A stretch of 11,052 nucleotides of DNA. Source: Planctomycetaceae bacterium. GTDB taxonomy: Bacteria > Planctomycetota > Planctomycetia > Planctomycetales > Planctomycetaceae. Shown here piece by piece: positions 1 through 6,611 of this stretch. The stretch covers positions 1-11,052 of the forward strand of contig CANJZR010000074.1 in assembly GCA_947479075.1 (NCBI GenBank). Reading direction: 5' to 3'. Positions within the stretch are counted from its first letter, which is position 1. Each line of letters begins with the position of its first letter. The notes below the pieces were generated by a model. The model saw only the letters and a program-made list of their open reading frames with translations. It had not been told where the DNA came from and did no database searches. A program made the position numbers and the translations under genes.

Positions 1-257
1 ACGTCGAGCCGACCCCGCCGCCGCATTGCATCGATGGCCTTGAACCGTCCGGTCGAGACCAGCCACGCCCGAGGATTCTCCGGAACGCCAGTTTCCGCCC
101 ATTGAGTCAGCGCGAGGGCGAACGCCTCATGCATCGCCTCTTCCGCCAGATCAAAATCCCGCAACAACCGCACCAGAGTGGCAAACACTCGCCGCGATTC
201 GGTGCGGTATAAGTCATTCAAACGATCGGAGATCGATTCGGGCGACGGGGGCTTCAT
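1..257 (-). CDS. ECF RNA polymerase sigma factor, N-terminal part (3' end outside window)
   Basis: Reading leftward from an ATG at 257-255, the frame stays open to the window edge and gives 85 residues. This is sigma region 2 of an extracytoplasmic-function sigma factor, which directs RNA polymerase to alternative promoters. Region 2.1-2.2 is at about residues 20-50, with the helix DFDLAEEAMHEAF. Region 2.3-2.4 is at about 60-82, with NPRAWLVSTGRFKAID followed by a run of arginines, the segment that melts and recognises the -10 element. The wording of these motifs resembles the ECF group with an extra C-terminal region (DUF6596, ECF42-like); this is a recollection of the family, since the C-terminus is not in the window. 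The ECF42 group often has a DGPF/YCII-domain gene beside the sigma gene. None lies upstream here, where the next gene points the other way. No clear Shine-Dalgarno sequence precedes the ATG. Confidence 0.88.
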   Translation of the reverse strand, partial: MKPPSPESISDRLNDLYRTESRRVFATLVRLLRDFDLAEEAMHEAFALALTQWAETGVPENPRAWLVSTGRFKAIDAMRRRGRLD

Positions 258-680
258 GGGAAAAATCTTAGACTCACTGGTTCCGTGATCGAAAGTCTAC
301 ATGGACATTCCGGCAACCTCCCTCGAAGGTTTCTCCCTGACTCTCCCAGCGGACCGCTTATGACATTAGAGGTCACGCCGCGGCGACTTGCGGCGCCAAC
401 TGGAATTGCCGCTCGCATCCCAACTTCTTTGGCTCTCACCAACGGGCACCAGAACAAAACTCCGCAAACCCAAAGCAGACAACAACTTTCATCGCCGACA
501 AACCCCCTCAGCTATGACCACTCACATCCGCTGCCCCGACAGCGTCGGCACATTCTGCACGAGAGACGCCGGTTCTGAAAACTCGTCTAGCCCCCAAACG
601 GCGTTTCGTGGCAGAATCCCGTAAGTTTGCCTTGGAGTGTCTCGACAGAGTCACAACGCTGGCAAAACCACTCCGTGCGA
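258..680. other. Divergent intergenic region between the sigma factor and the TPR lipoprotein
   Basis: This stretch separates two divergently transcribed genes and should hold both promoters, but I cannot point to a convincing -35/-10 pair on either strand. Open frames on both strands here have no recognisable protein features and low-complexity, shadow-like composition. Two small inverted repeats are visible: CGCCGC at 376-381 facing GCGGCG at 390-395 with an 8-base spacer, and CCGAC at 536-540 facing GTCGG at 544-548 with a 3-base loop. Neither is followed by a T-run. The right end, 627-680, could instead be coding if the next gene starts at the TTG at 627. Confidence 0.5.
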
Positions 681-2282
681 ATGGATTCGCCTGACATGTC
701 GTCCCCACTTCCAATCCGCTCTGCCTCATTCCCGAAATTTCGGGGGTTGGCGTTATTGGCGACCCTGTGGGGAAGCGGATGTGCGAATCAAGCGAATCTG
801 GTGCGGTCTCAGACGCCGAATCGCCCAGATGTCCGTCTGGCCGCCAGTTCCACCAGCCAGTCGCCCCCAGGTTATATGGGGCCGCTGGAACGTTCCCTGA
901 AGGGGGCGAAGTGGAAACGCGAAAAATCAGAAGCACTCACCCAGAACGATCCCAGCCAGATCGAAGGGCTGACGGAGTATCAGGCTGCCGAAGCCCTCTA
1001 TGAGGCTGGCCGATTCAAAGAAGCCGAGAAGGCGTTTAAACGCCTGGCCAAGCAACGCCGAAAAACACACGAATCATTCCACAGCCGCATCGACCGCTGG
1101 TGGGGCGTGAAGCCCGCCGCGACGTTCGATACCTACGACAACTTCGGCGACCCGATTGAAGAAGACTCGCTCTTCATGAAGGCCGAATGCCAGTATGACC
1201 AGCACCGCTACGCAGCTGCACAAGACAGCTACGACGAGTTGATCAACCGTTACCCATCGACCCGCCACCTCGACACGGTCTCGCGGAGATATTTCCAGAT
1301 CGCTCGTATCTGGCTCGGCTTTCCGGAAAAGGCTCAGGCCACCGGCGATGTGCAGGTCGTCTCGGACGAGAAGGACCCTGATGAAGCGGAAAAGGTCGAG
1401 GATTTCGCGAACGTCGATTCGTTCTACATCCCGATCGTCCCGAATTTCTTCGACAACACTCGCCCCGTGTTTGACACTCGTGGTCGGGCACTCCAGGCCC
1501 TGCGATCAGTCTGGCTGCATGACGCGACGGGACCACTGGCAGACGACGCGCTGATGGTGTCGGCCAGCTTCCACCTGCGGACACAGGACTTCGAGGAGTC
1601 GTCCCGGCTCTACAAGTTGCTGCGAGAGCAATATCCCGACAGCCCCCACTTCCAGGATGCGTTCCTGTTGGGGTCACACGTGACTCTGGCCAGCTATCAG
1701 GGTTCGAACTACGACGGACAGAACCTCAACGAAGCAATCCAACTCAAAGAGGCTGCCCTGCGAATCTTCCCGGATCTGTCGGAAGAGGAGCGGAACCGTC
1801 TGGGTGGCGAACTCAACAAGATGTATGAAGCCGAAGTGGCTCGCATCTGGGACAAGGTGGAGTACTACCAGGCGAAGAACTCTCCGGAGTCGGTCGCCAT
1901 CTATTGCAACATCCTGATCAACAAGTTCCCCGACTCAGAGTACGCGGAACGGTCTCGCAAGATTCTTCAGGAACAGGGACAAGCCGTCGTGCAACCTCAA
2001 TGGAGCTGGCCACGGGTCGGTTCCAAGAAGCCTGACCCGAGTGAGCAGCAAGAGACCGAAGCCCCGCCTGAGGCCGAGGAAGAGGAAGCTCCCAAAGCTC
2101 CACTCCGCCTTCCCAAATTCAACTGGCCGCAACGGGCTGTCCCGGCACCGGATGAAGAGCCTGATTCCACGGAGCCTGAGGAATCAGACTCTGAAGAATT
2201 CACTCCGAACTCTTCTCCCGTCCCGCGTTACCAAGAGGCCTCGGCCGAAGAACGATCCGCAGGACGAGCGTCTCTGGATTAA
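681..2282 (+). CDS. BamD-like TPR lipoprotein with acidic, proline-rich tail
   Basis: The protein has 533 residues from the ATG at 681. Other possible starts are ATG 696 and TTG 627; none has a clear ribosome binding site, and 681 or 696 best suits a signal peptide. Residues 17-34 form a short signal sequence with basic K19/R21, a hydrophobic stretch and Cys34 in WGSGC, an imperfect lipobox with glycine instead of leucine at -3. TPR-like helical pairs follow at about 95-130 (EYQAAEALYEAGRFKEAEKA), 155-200 (AECQYDQHRYAAAQ, then NRYPSTRHLD), 277-340 (SRLYKLLREQYPDSPHF) and 388-433 (NILINKFPDSEYAERS). The Y-P-x-S ends are typical of BamD/YfiO-type repeats. The last 100 or so residues are rich in Glu, Pro and Ser and look disordered. 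By family the likely role is a periplasmic, lipid-anchored scaffold for outer-membrane protein assembly. E. coli BamD is only about 245 residues, so strict orthology is unproven. The lptE-like gene follows after 11 bases, which implies co-transcription. Confidence 0.82.
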   Translation: MDSPDMSSPLPIRSASFPKFRGLALLATLWGSGCANQANLVRSQTPNRPDVRLAASSTSQSPPGYMGPLERSLKGAKWKREKSEALTQNDPSQIEGLTEYQAAEALYEAGRFKEAEKAFKRLAKQRRKTHESFHSRIDRWWGVKPAATFDTYDNFGDPIEEDSLFMKAECQYDQHRYAAAQDSYDELINRYPSTRHLDTVSRRYFQIARIWLGFPEKAQATGDVQVVSDEKDPDEAEKVEDFANVDSFYIPIVPNFFDNTRPVFDTRGRALQALRSVWLHDATGPLADDALMVSASFHLRTQDFEESSRLYKLLREQYPDSPHFQDAFLLGSHVTLASYQGSNYDGQNLNEAIQLKEAALRIFPDLSEEERNRLGGELNKMYEAEVARIWDKVEYYQAKNSPESVAIYCNILINKFPDSEYAERSRKILQEQGQAVVQPQWSWPRVGSKKPDPSEQQETEAPPEAEEEEAPKAPLRLPKFNWPQRAVPAPDEEPDSTEPEESDSEEFTPNSSPVPRYQEASAEERSAGRASLD

Positions 2283-2293
2283 GTCGTATCGCC

Positions 2294-2860
2294 GTGAAAC
2301 CACAGGCTCCCATCACAGATTCACAATCACGCCGGTCGGCACTTTGCCAACTCGGCGTGGGTCTGTTGTCGATTGCCAATCTGAGTGTCTTGTCGGGATG
2401 CGGCTATACCCTGGGGGCTCCTTATGCCACCAACATTCGTACCGTCCACGTCCCGACCTTTGTGTGTACCGACTTCCGACGCGGTTATGAAACACAGCTG
2501 ACCGAAGCTGTGCAGAAGCAAATCCAGATGCGTACCCCCTATCGTCTGGCGAAGGAGCCGGGGGCCGATACACGACTGACCGGTCGCATCATCGGAATCG
2601 ACAAACGGGAACCCAACCAGAACAAATACGACGATCCGCGCGAGCTGGAATTGTCGCTGGGCGTGGAAGTGAAGTGGGAAGACCTGCGGACCGGCCAGAT
2701 CATCAATCAGCAAACCGTTCCCCTGGCGGGTAACGCCGCTCAGTTGCTCGGCACCACATCGTTCGCCCCCGAACCGGGACAGTCGATGGCCACCGCCACG
2801 CAGGACACGGTCAATAACCTCGCCCGCCAGATCGTCGGGTTGATGGAAGTGCCGTGGTAA
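2294..2860 (+). CDS. lptE: LptE-like outer-membrane lipoprotein
   Basis: The protein has 188 residues from a GTG start at 2294; no ATG lies in frame before the conserved part, so GTG is the only reasonable start. Residues 1-35 are a lipoprotein signal peptide: basic R13-R14, a hydrophobic stretch at 17-33, and the clean lipobox LSGC with Cys36, continuing as GCGYTLG. The Cys-Gly-Tyr just after the lipobox is typical of LptE. The mature part fits the LptE family: TVHVPTF at about 50, then RRGYETQLTEAVQKQI, a LTGRIIGI strand, and VEVKWEDLRTGQII. In Gram-negative bacteria LptE plugs the LptD barrel that inserts lipopolysaccharide into the outer leaflet. Whether this organism makes LPS cannot be seen here. 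The gene starts 11 bases after the BamD-like stop, so translation may be coupled. The symbol rests on motif recognition. Confidence 0.83.
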   Translation: MKPQAPITDSQSRRSALCQLGVGLLSIANLSVLSGCGYTLGAPYATNIRTVHVPTFVCTDFRRGYETQLTEAVQKQIQMRTPYRLAKEPGADTRLTGRIIGIDKREPNQNKYDDPRELELSLGVEVKWEDLRTGQIINQQTVPLAGNAAQLLGTTSFAPEPGQSMATATQDTVNNLARQIVGLMEVPW

Positions 2861-2869
2861 GGGGTCCGA

Positions 2870-2888
2870 CCGCAGACAATTCCTGCGG
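2870..2888 (+). terminator. Weak hairpin after lptE, possible transcription end
   Basis: CCGCAG at 2870-2875 pairs perfectly with CTGCGG at 2883-2888 across a 7-base loop, starting 9 bases after the lptE stop. No T-run follows, so it is not a classical intrinsic terminator. Two more small inverted repeats lie in the same convergent gap: GGGCC 2913-2917 with GGCCC 2926-2930, and CGTCA 2935-2939 with TGACG 2944-2948. Together they could end transcription from lptE and mgtE, which face each other here. Confidence 0.3.
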
Positions 2889-2973
2889 CGAAATATGACT
2901 CAGAGATCAACAGGGCCAAGCGGCGGGCCCCCAACGTCAGGTGTGACGGCTTAACGAGGCACTTGAGGTCGCC

Positions 2974-4335
2974 TTACACGACGCTCGTCAGCCAGCTGGC
3001 CATATTGTAATAGATCACGACCCCCAGCATGTCGCTCATCGAGGCGATCAGTGGATTGGACATCAGGGCGGGATCGACGCCGACACGGTTCAGGCTGAGC
3101 GGGAGCATGGCCCCGAAGAATGTCCCGAACGCGACGACGAGAAATACGGTCAGCGAAACTGTCGTGGCGTATTCAGTCCGTGATAACAACAGCCACGCCA
3201 TCACAAACGCGATCGAGGCCAGTGTCAGTCCCAGCATGATGCCGATTCGAACCTCGCGCCAGGCGATCCGGCGGACCTGTCCCTCGGTCTCATTCTGCGA
3301 AATCGCCCTCACGACCAGCGTGGCCGACTGCGATCCGGCGTTCCCCCCACTGGCCAGAACCAAGGGCAGGAACAACACCATCCAGGCTGTGGCAGCTGAC
3401 CCGTCACCTGGCTGGAAGTAGTTGAGCACATGAGCGGTCGCCGAGGAGGCACCGAGCAGAATTACGAGCCAGATGCCGCGTTTCCACGCCAGCGTCAGCA
3501 GAGGCGTGTCGAGGTAACCGTCCTCGAGTGGGGCCACGGCGGCTTGACGATAGGCGTCCTGCTCCGCTTCTTCGTTCTGGACTTCGGCGGCATCATCATA
3601 GGTGATGATACCGACCAGCTTGTCGTCCTTGTCGACGACCGGCATCGCGATGTAGCCGTTCCGCAGAATCTCATTCGCAGCGTACTCGCGCGTGTCTTCC
3701 ACATGCAGAGCATTGACCCCGCGCAGCATGATGTCCGACAGCCGGACATTCGGCTTGGCCATGATCAGCTTACGCAGAGAGAGAAACCCCAGCAGGTGCC
3801 GCTGCTCGTCGACAATATAGACGTAGTAAATCGTCTCGCGACTGGGAGCCTGGTGACGGAGCCGTTCGAGGGCGTCGGCCACCGTAATGTCAGCTGGCAA
3901 TGACGCATAGTCGGTGGTCACCAACGACCCGGCGCTCTTCTCCGGGTACTGCAACAGCTTCAGAATGTCAGCCCGCTCCGCATGCGCGATCAGCGGCATC
4001 AACTTCTCAACCAGCTCCGGTTCCATCTCGCTGATCAGGTCGACACGGTCGTCGTGTGGCATCTCTTCGATGATGCGAGAGAGAGCCTGATGCGGGATGG
4101 TTTTGACGAGTTCGACCTGAAAGTCGAGCGGAAAGTATTCGAAGATCTCGGCCTGTCGCTCGGGAGTTGTATGCGACAGAACCTCCCATGTTTGTCCGGC
4201 ATCAACCCCTTCGAGGACCTCCGCCACGACCCCGGGGTAGAGTTCGCGACAGAACACCCCAACGCCAGCGTCGTCATGCTGTGCCAGCATTTCGCGCAAG
4301 TCCGGCAGCAGCAGCGTGTTGAAATCGGAGGGCAT
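2974..4335 (-). CDS. mgtE: MgtE magnesium transporter
   Basis: MgtE is a dimeric inner-membrane Mg2+ channel whose cytosolic part senses Mg2+ and gates the pore. From the ATG at 4335-4333 the protein has 453 residues, the normal family length; an in-frame GTG at 4380 would add 15 residues without recognisable content. A purine stretch (AGG) lies about 10 bases upstream of the chosen ATG. Order of parts: an alpha-superhelical N domain at about 10-125 (ERQAEIFEYFPLDFQ, then MPHDDRVDLI); the YPEKSAGSLVTTDYASL junction at about 130-146; two CBS domains at about 140-255, with the second ending VVDKDDKLVGIITYDDAAEV; a connecting helix rich in Glu at 254-260; then five membrane helices from about 284. 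Pore motifs are intact: PLVLASGGNAGSQ at 324-336, GVDPA at 419-423, and Asp435, which matches the pore aspartate (Asp432) of Thermus MgtE. The gene stands alone, convergent with lptE and divergent from the RDD gene. Confidence 0.96.
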   Translation of the reverse strand: MPSDFNTLLLPDLREMLAQHDDAGVGVFCRELYPGVVAEVLEGVDAGQTWEVLSHTTPERQAEIFEYFPLDFQVELVKTIPHQALSRIIEEMPHDDRVDLISEMEPELVEKLMPLIAHAERADILKLLQYPEKSAGSLVTTDYASLPADITVADALERLRHQAPSRETIYYVYIVDEQRHLLGFLSLRKLIMAKPNVRLSDIMLRGVNALHVEDTREYAANEILRNGYIAMPVVDKDDKLVGIITYDDAAEVQNEEAEQDAYRQAAVAPLEDGYLDTPLLTLAWKRGIWLVILLGASSATAHVLNYFQPGDGSAATAWMVLFLPLVLASGGNAGSQSATLVVRAISQNETEGQVRRIAWREVRIGIMLGLTLASIAFVMAWLLLSRTEYATTVSLTVFLVVAFGTFFGAMLPLSLNRVGVDPALMSNPLIASMSDMLGVVIYYNMASWLTSVV

Positions 4336-4465
4336 TCGTTCGGAACCTGTCGCAACCCTTGGAGACCAGCCACTTCGCACTGGTCACGTTCCGCGAGAAG
4401 GTGCGGACCTCATCCCCTCGGGAAGGGAGCATGTTACCGTCATCATCGTCTTTCGTCCCATCCGT

Positions 4466-4490
4466 GAATAGAAATTCCCGGAGCGGGAAT
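4466..4490 (-). promoter_or_regulatory. Terminator-like hairpin in the mgtE leader (possible attenuator)
   Basis: ATTCCCG at 4474-4480 is followed by a 3-base loop and its exact complement CGGGAAT at 4484-4490, giving a perfect 7-base-pair hairpin. Read in the mgtE direction, the stem is followed by TTCTATT (4472-4466), an imperfect U-tract. The element lies about 140 bases upstream of the mgtE start. That arrangement would suit premature termination in the leader, but no competing antiterminator was identified. It could equally be a DNA operator or the end of an unrelated transcript. Confidence 0.3.
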
Positions 4491-4492
4491 GA

Positions 4493-4506
4493 CTTGCCCA
4501 GGCAAG
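4493..4506. repeat. 14-base palindrome CTTGCC-CA-GGCAAG
   Basis: CTTGCC at 4493-4498 and its exact complement GGCAAG at 4501-4506 are separated by two bases. The near-perfect dyad with a tiny spacer is more like a protein-binding operator than an RNA hairpin, because a 2-base loop cannot close and would have to open to a 4-base loop. It abuts the neighbouring palindrome ending at 4490 with only two bases between. Its position between the divergent mgtE and RDD genes would let one regulator act on both. No regulator is identifiable. Confidence 0.3.
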
Positions 4507-4703
4507 ACTTCGACAGCTCTGTCAGGCATTCGCGGCCAATGCTCGAATCACAGCCGTCAAAACCGCTCCCAACGCACTGCTTTAGATCATCGGACGACGT
4601 GCCGGAGATGCATCCGATGGGAAGTTTGATAAAGTGAACAGGTCGCTCGGTGGCCACCCGCCTTTGCCGAGGATTCACCCGAAGCTCGTGCGATGGTTTG
4701 AGT

Positions 4704-4707
4704 GGAG
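4704..4707 (+). promoter_or_regulatory. Ribosome binding site fixing the start of the RDD-domain gene
   Basis: GGAG lies seven bases upstream of the ATG at 4715. The reading frame stays open back to a GTG at 4634, but that extension shows no conserved sequence. The well-placed Shine-Dalgarno and the immediate start of the zinc ribbon after the ATG decide for 4715. It is one of the few clear ribosome binding sites in the window. Confidence 0.65.
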
Positions 4708-4714
4708 CCAGTCC

Positions 4715-6559
4715 ATGCCGGTCAAAATCCGTTGCAACGGTTGCGAACAGGTCTTGAACGTTCCCGACAAAGCCCGGGGGCGCACGGTCGCGTGCCCCAA
4801 ATGCAACGCCAAGCTCAAGATCCCAGCTGGCGACGATACCCCGAGTGCGAAGCCCGCAGCTGGGGAGAATGCTCCGTCTGAGAAAGCTCACCCAAGTAAA
4901 TCCAAACCAGCCGCGAAGCCGAAAGCAAAAACTGCCCGCAAAGAGGGTGAGTTTCTCGGTGGTCTGGATGACTATGGGATTGAAGACCAGAACGATTCCA
5001 TTTGTCCGTTTTGCGCAGAGCCAATCGACGAAGAGGATGAGATCTGCCCCGGATGCGGTCGAGATCTGGCGACAGGTCAGATGGACAAGCGCGAGCAGGT
5101 CAAACGCTCCACCGCGGGACGTTCCACTTCAGCGTTTTACAAGAATGTCCTGAAAGAATCCTGGGCGTTCATGCTGGAGTACAAGGCCCTGGCCTTGCGT
5201 ACCGGCGGAATCGCATCGTTCTTTATCGTGTTGTACATGGCCTGCTACTTCATGGTGCGGTACTGCGAGAAGATGCCGCCCAAGGTCTTCTGGATTGCCA
5301 TGACAGTGGTGATGGCCGTGGGAGCTCCGGGGTGGATCTGGTTCCTGACGCGAAAGATCGTGTCCGCTCACCTCTACAACGAGAAGCTGGAGTCCGACCG
5401 GATCTTCTACGACTTCTTCACGAATGTGGCACTCGGTTTGGCAGCGTTTCTGTGGCCCGCGGTGGTGAGCCTGCCGCTGATCCTGGCGCTGGCCCTGCTG
5501 CCGGTCATTGTTCCTACGATCATCGCAGGAGGAGTCATTCCTCCTCGGTTCTACCCCAACTTCAGCGTCGCCGTGTTCAGCATCATGGGCGTCTCGATCC
5601 TGGCGCTTCCTGTGATCGCGTTTCCGATCGCCACCGTGCACATGATCGCCCGCCACCAGCACAAGGCCTGGATTGGATGGGAGCTGCTCAAGCTGGTGTT
5701 CAAGAACATCGGGCCCATCATGGTGTACCACACGTTCAGCTTCCTGATCATGGTCACGTTTGGCGGGATCGCATTCGCATTTGCCTGGTTCTTTGGAACG
5801 CTGAACCTGTTCAACAATCCACGCATCTACAACTGGACGGCCTCACTCACCAGCTGGATCGGCAAGTTTATCGATAACACGACGCCGCTGGAGCCCGGCT
5901 CATTCATGTTCGTGATGATCCAGATGCCACTCATGTTTTGCCTGGCATTCCTGATCGTGGTTCCGTTCTTCATTGCTCTGGGGTTCCCGCTGCTGTTCCA
6001 GATGAAGGTGAATGGGCTCATTGCCAAGCACTTCAGCCACTCGCTCGACCTGGATCAACGGATATTCCCGCTCACACCGGCAGGTTTCTGGGTACGGTTC
6101 CTGGCCTTTACCACTGACTCGTGTCTCTTCCCGCTGTCCACATTGATTGTCACTCACAACAAGAAACTCGTGATGATTGGAATGGGTTTGATAGGAGTCG
6201 TGGGTGCTGCCTGGATGCTCCTGGGAACTGAAAGCCTGATCGTCACGTTGATCCTGCCCATTGTTCTCGTGACCTATAACCGCTGGATGTATTTTGCTGG
6301 CTCACACTCCGGTCCCTCTCGAGCGACTCTGGGGATGGAGGCCTTTGGCCTCATCGCGATTCCGGATGGCGAAAAAATCAAGCAGAAAGAACTGGACCGT
6401 CCGCTCTCTGTGAAGAAAGCCACGATCCGCTGGATCTGTGTGGAGCTGTCAACGCTGACGGGTGGCATCTCCTTCCTGTCGTGTGCCTTCCATCCGCAGA
6501 AGAAAGCCATCCACGACATCGTCTCCAAGACCCGCATCGTGTTCGAAGGCGACAAGTAG
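4715..6559 (+). CDS. Double zinc-ribbon, multi-pass membrane protein with C-terminal RDD domain
   Basis: The protein has 614 residues. Residues 1-37 form a zinc ribbon with Cys7/Cys10 and Cys27/Cys30 (CNGC, CPKC), similar to ribbons common at planctomycete N-termini. A Lys/Pro/Ala-rich linker at about 41-78 leads to a second ribbon with Cys97/Cys100 and Cys111/Cys114 (CPFC, CPGCG). From about residue 160 come roughly seven to nine hydrophobic segments that I cannot assign to a family. The C-terminus, about 456-614, is an RDD domain: AGFWVRFLAFTTD with Arg461 and Asp468, a LGMEAFGLIAIPDG stretch matching the usual TPGKxxLGL region, and HDIVSKTRIVF near the end with His600-Asp601. RDD proteins are poorly understood; some have been linked to ion or solute transport. 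The ribbons probably sit in the cytoplasm and may bind metal, nucleic acid or protein. zwf follows after 52 bases on the same strand and may be co-transcribed, with no obvious functional link. I assign no function. Confidence 0.85.
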   Translation: MPVKIRCNGCEQVLNVPDKARGRTVACPKCNAKLKIPAGDDTPSAKPAAGENAPSEKAHPSKSKPAAKPKAKTARKEGEFLGGLDDYGIEDQNDSICPFCAEPIDEEDEICPGCGRDLATGQMDKREQVKRSTAGRSTSAFYKNVLKESWAFMLEYKALALRTGGIASFFIVLYMACYFMVRYCEKMPPKVFWIAMTVVMAVGAPGWIWFLTRKIVSAHLYNEKLESDRIFYDFFTNVALGLAAFLWPAVVSLPLILALALLPVIVPTIIAGGVIPPRFYPNFSVAVFSIMGVSILALPVIAFPIATVHMIARHQHKAWIGWELLKLVFKNIGPIMVYHTFSFLIMVTFGGIAFAFAWFFGTLNLFNNPRIYNWTASLTSWIGKFIDNTTPLEPGSFMFVMIQMPLMFCLAFLIVVPFFIALGFPLLFQMKVNGLIAKHFSHSLDLDQRIFPLTPAGFWVRFLAFTTDSCLFPLSTLIVTHNKKLVMIGMGLIGVVGAAWMLLGTESLIVTLILPIVLVTYNRWMYFAGSHSGPSRATLGMEAFGLIAIPDGEKIKQKELDRPLSVKKATIRWICVELSTLTGGISFLSCAFHPQKKAIHDIVSKTRIVFEGDK

Positions 6560-6611
6560 ATTCTCTCCCTCGCTCGACGACTCGATTCGATTTCCACTGA
6601 GTGTTGTTTGC

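Larger units (their letters stand above)
4336..4714. other. Divergent intergenic region between mgtE and the RDD-domain gene
   Basis: This stretch must hold the promoters and leaders of both divergent genes. No confident -35/-10 pair is visible. It is rich in perfect inverted repeats: GACCAG 4364-4369 with CTGGTC 4380-4385, the two adjacent palindromes at 4474-4490 and 4493-4506 (listed separately), and CATCGGA 4588-4594 with TCCGATG 4613-4619. I looked for an M-box Mg2+ riboswitch in the mgtE leader and did not recognise one. Open frames crossing this region on both strands look like shadows. Confidence 0.5.

Noticed and set aside
285..624. Overlapping plus-strand open frames in the sigma-factor/lipoprotein gap, one containing a Cys-Pro-Asp stretch reminiscent of a zinc ribbon
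   Set aside because: The cysteines are not in a four-cysteine pattern, the frames have no ribosome binding site, and the protein sequences look random.
508..936. Minus-strand open frame of 142 residues at the start of the BamD-like gene
   Set aside because: It lies opposite the signal peptide and N-terminus of a well-supported gene and shows no recognisable domain or plausible composition.
3029..4467. Several plus-strand open frames opposite mgtE
   Set aside because: They are shadows of mgtE, which is full length with intact motifs in its own frame.
4336..4473. M-box (Mg2+) riboswitch in the mgtE leader
   Set aside because: I looked for the conserved M-box core and peripheral helices and could not recognise them; only isolated inverted repeats are visible.
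4274..4891. Minus-strand open frame of 205 residues spanning the mgtE/RDD intergenic region
   Set aside because: It overlaps the 5' ends of both mgtE and the RDD gene, whose frames carry clear family motifs, and its translation has no recognisable content.
5053..5877. Plus-strand open frame of 274 residues inside the RDD gene
   Set aside because: It is a +1/+2 shadow rich in Arg, Gly and His. The overlapping frame carries membrane helices and continues into the RDD domain without interruption.
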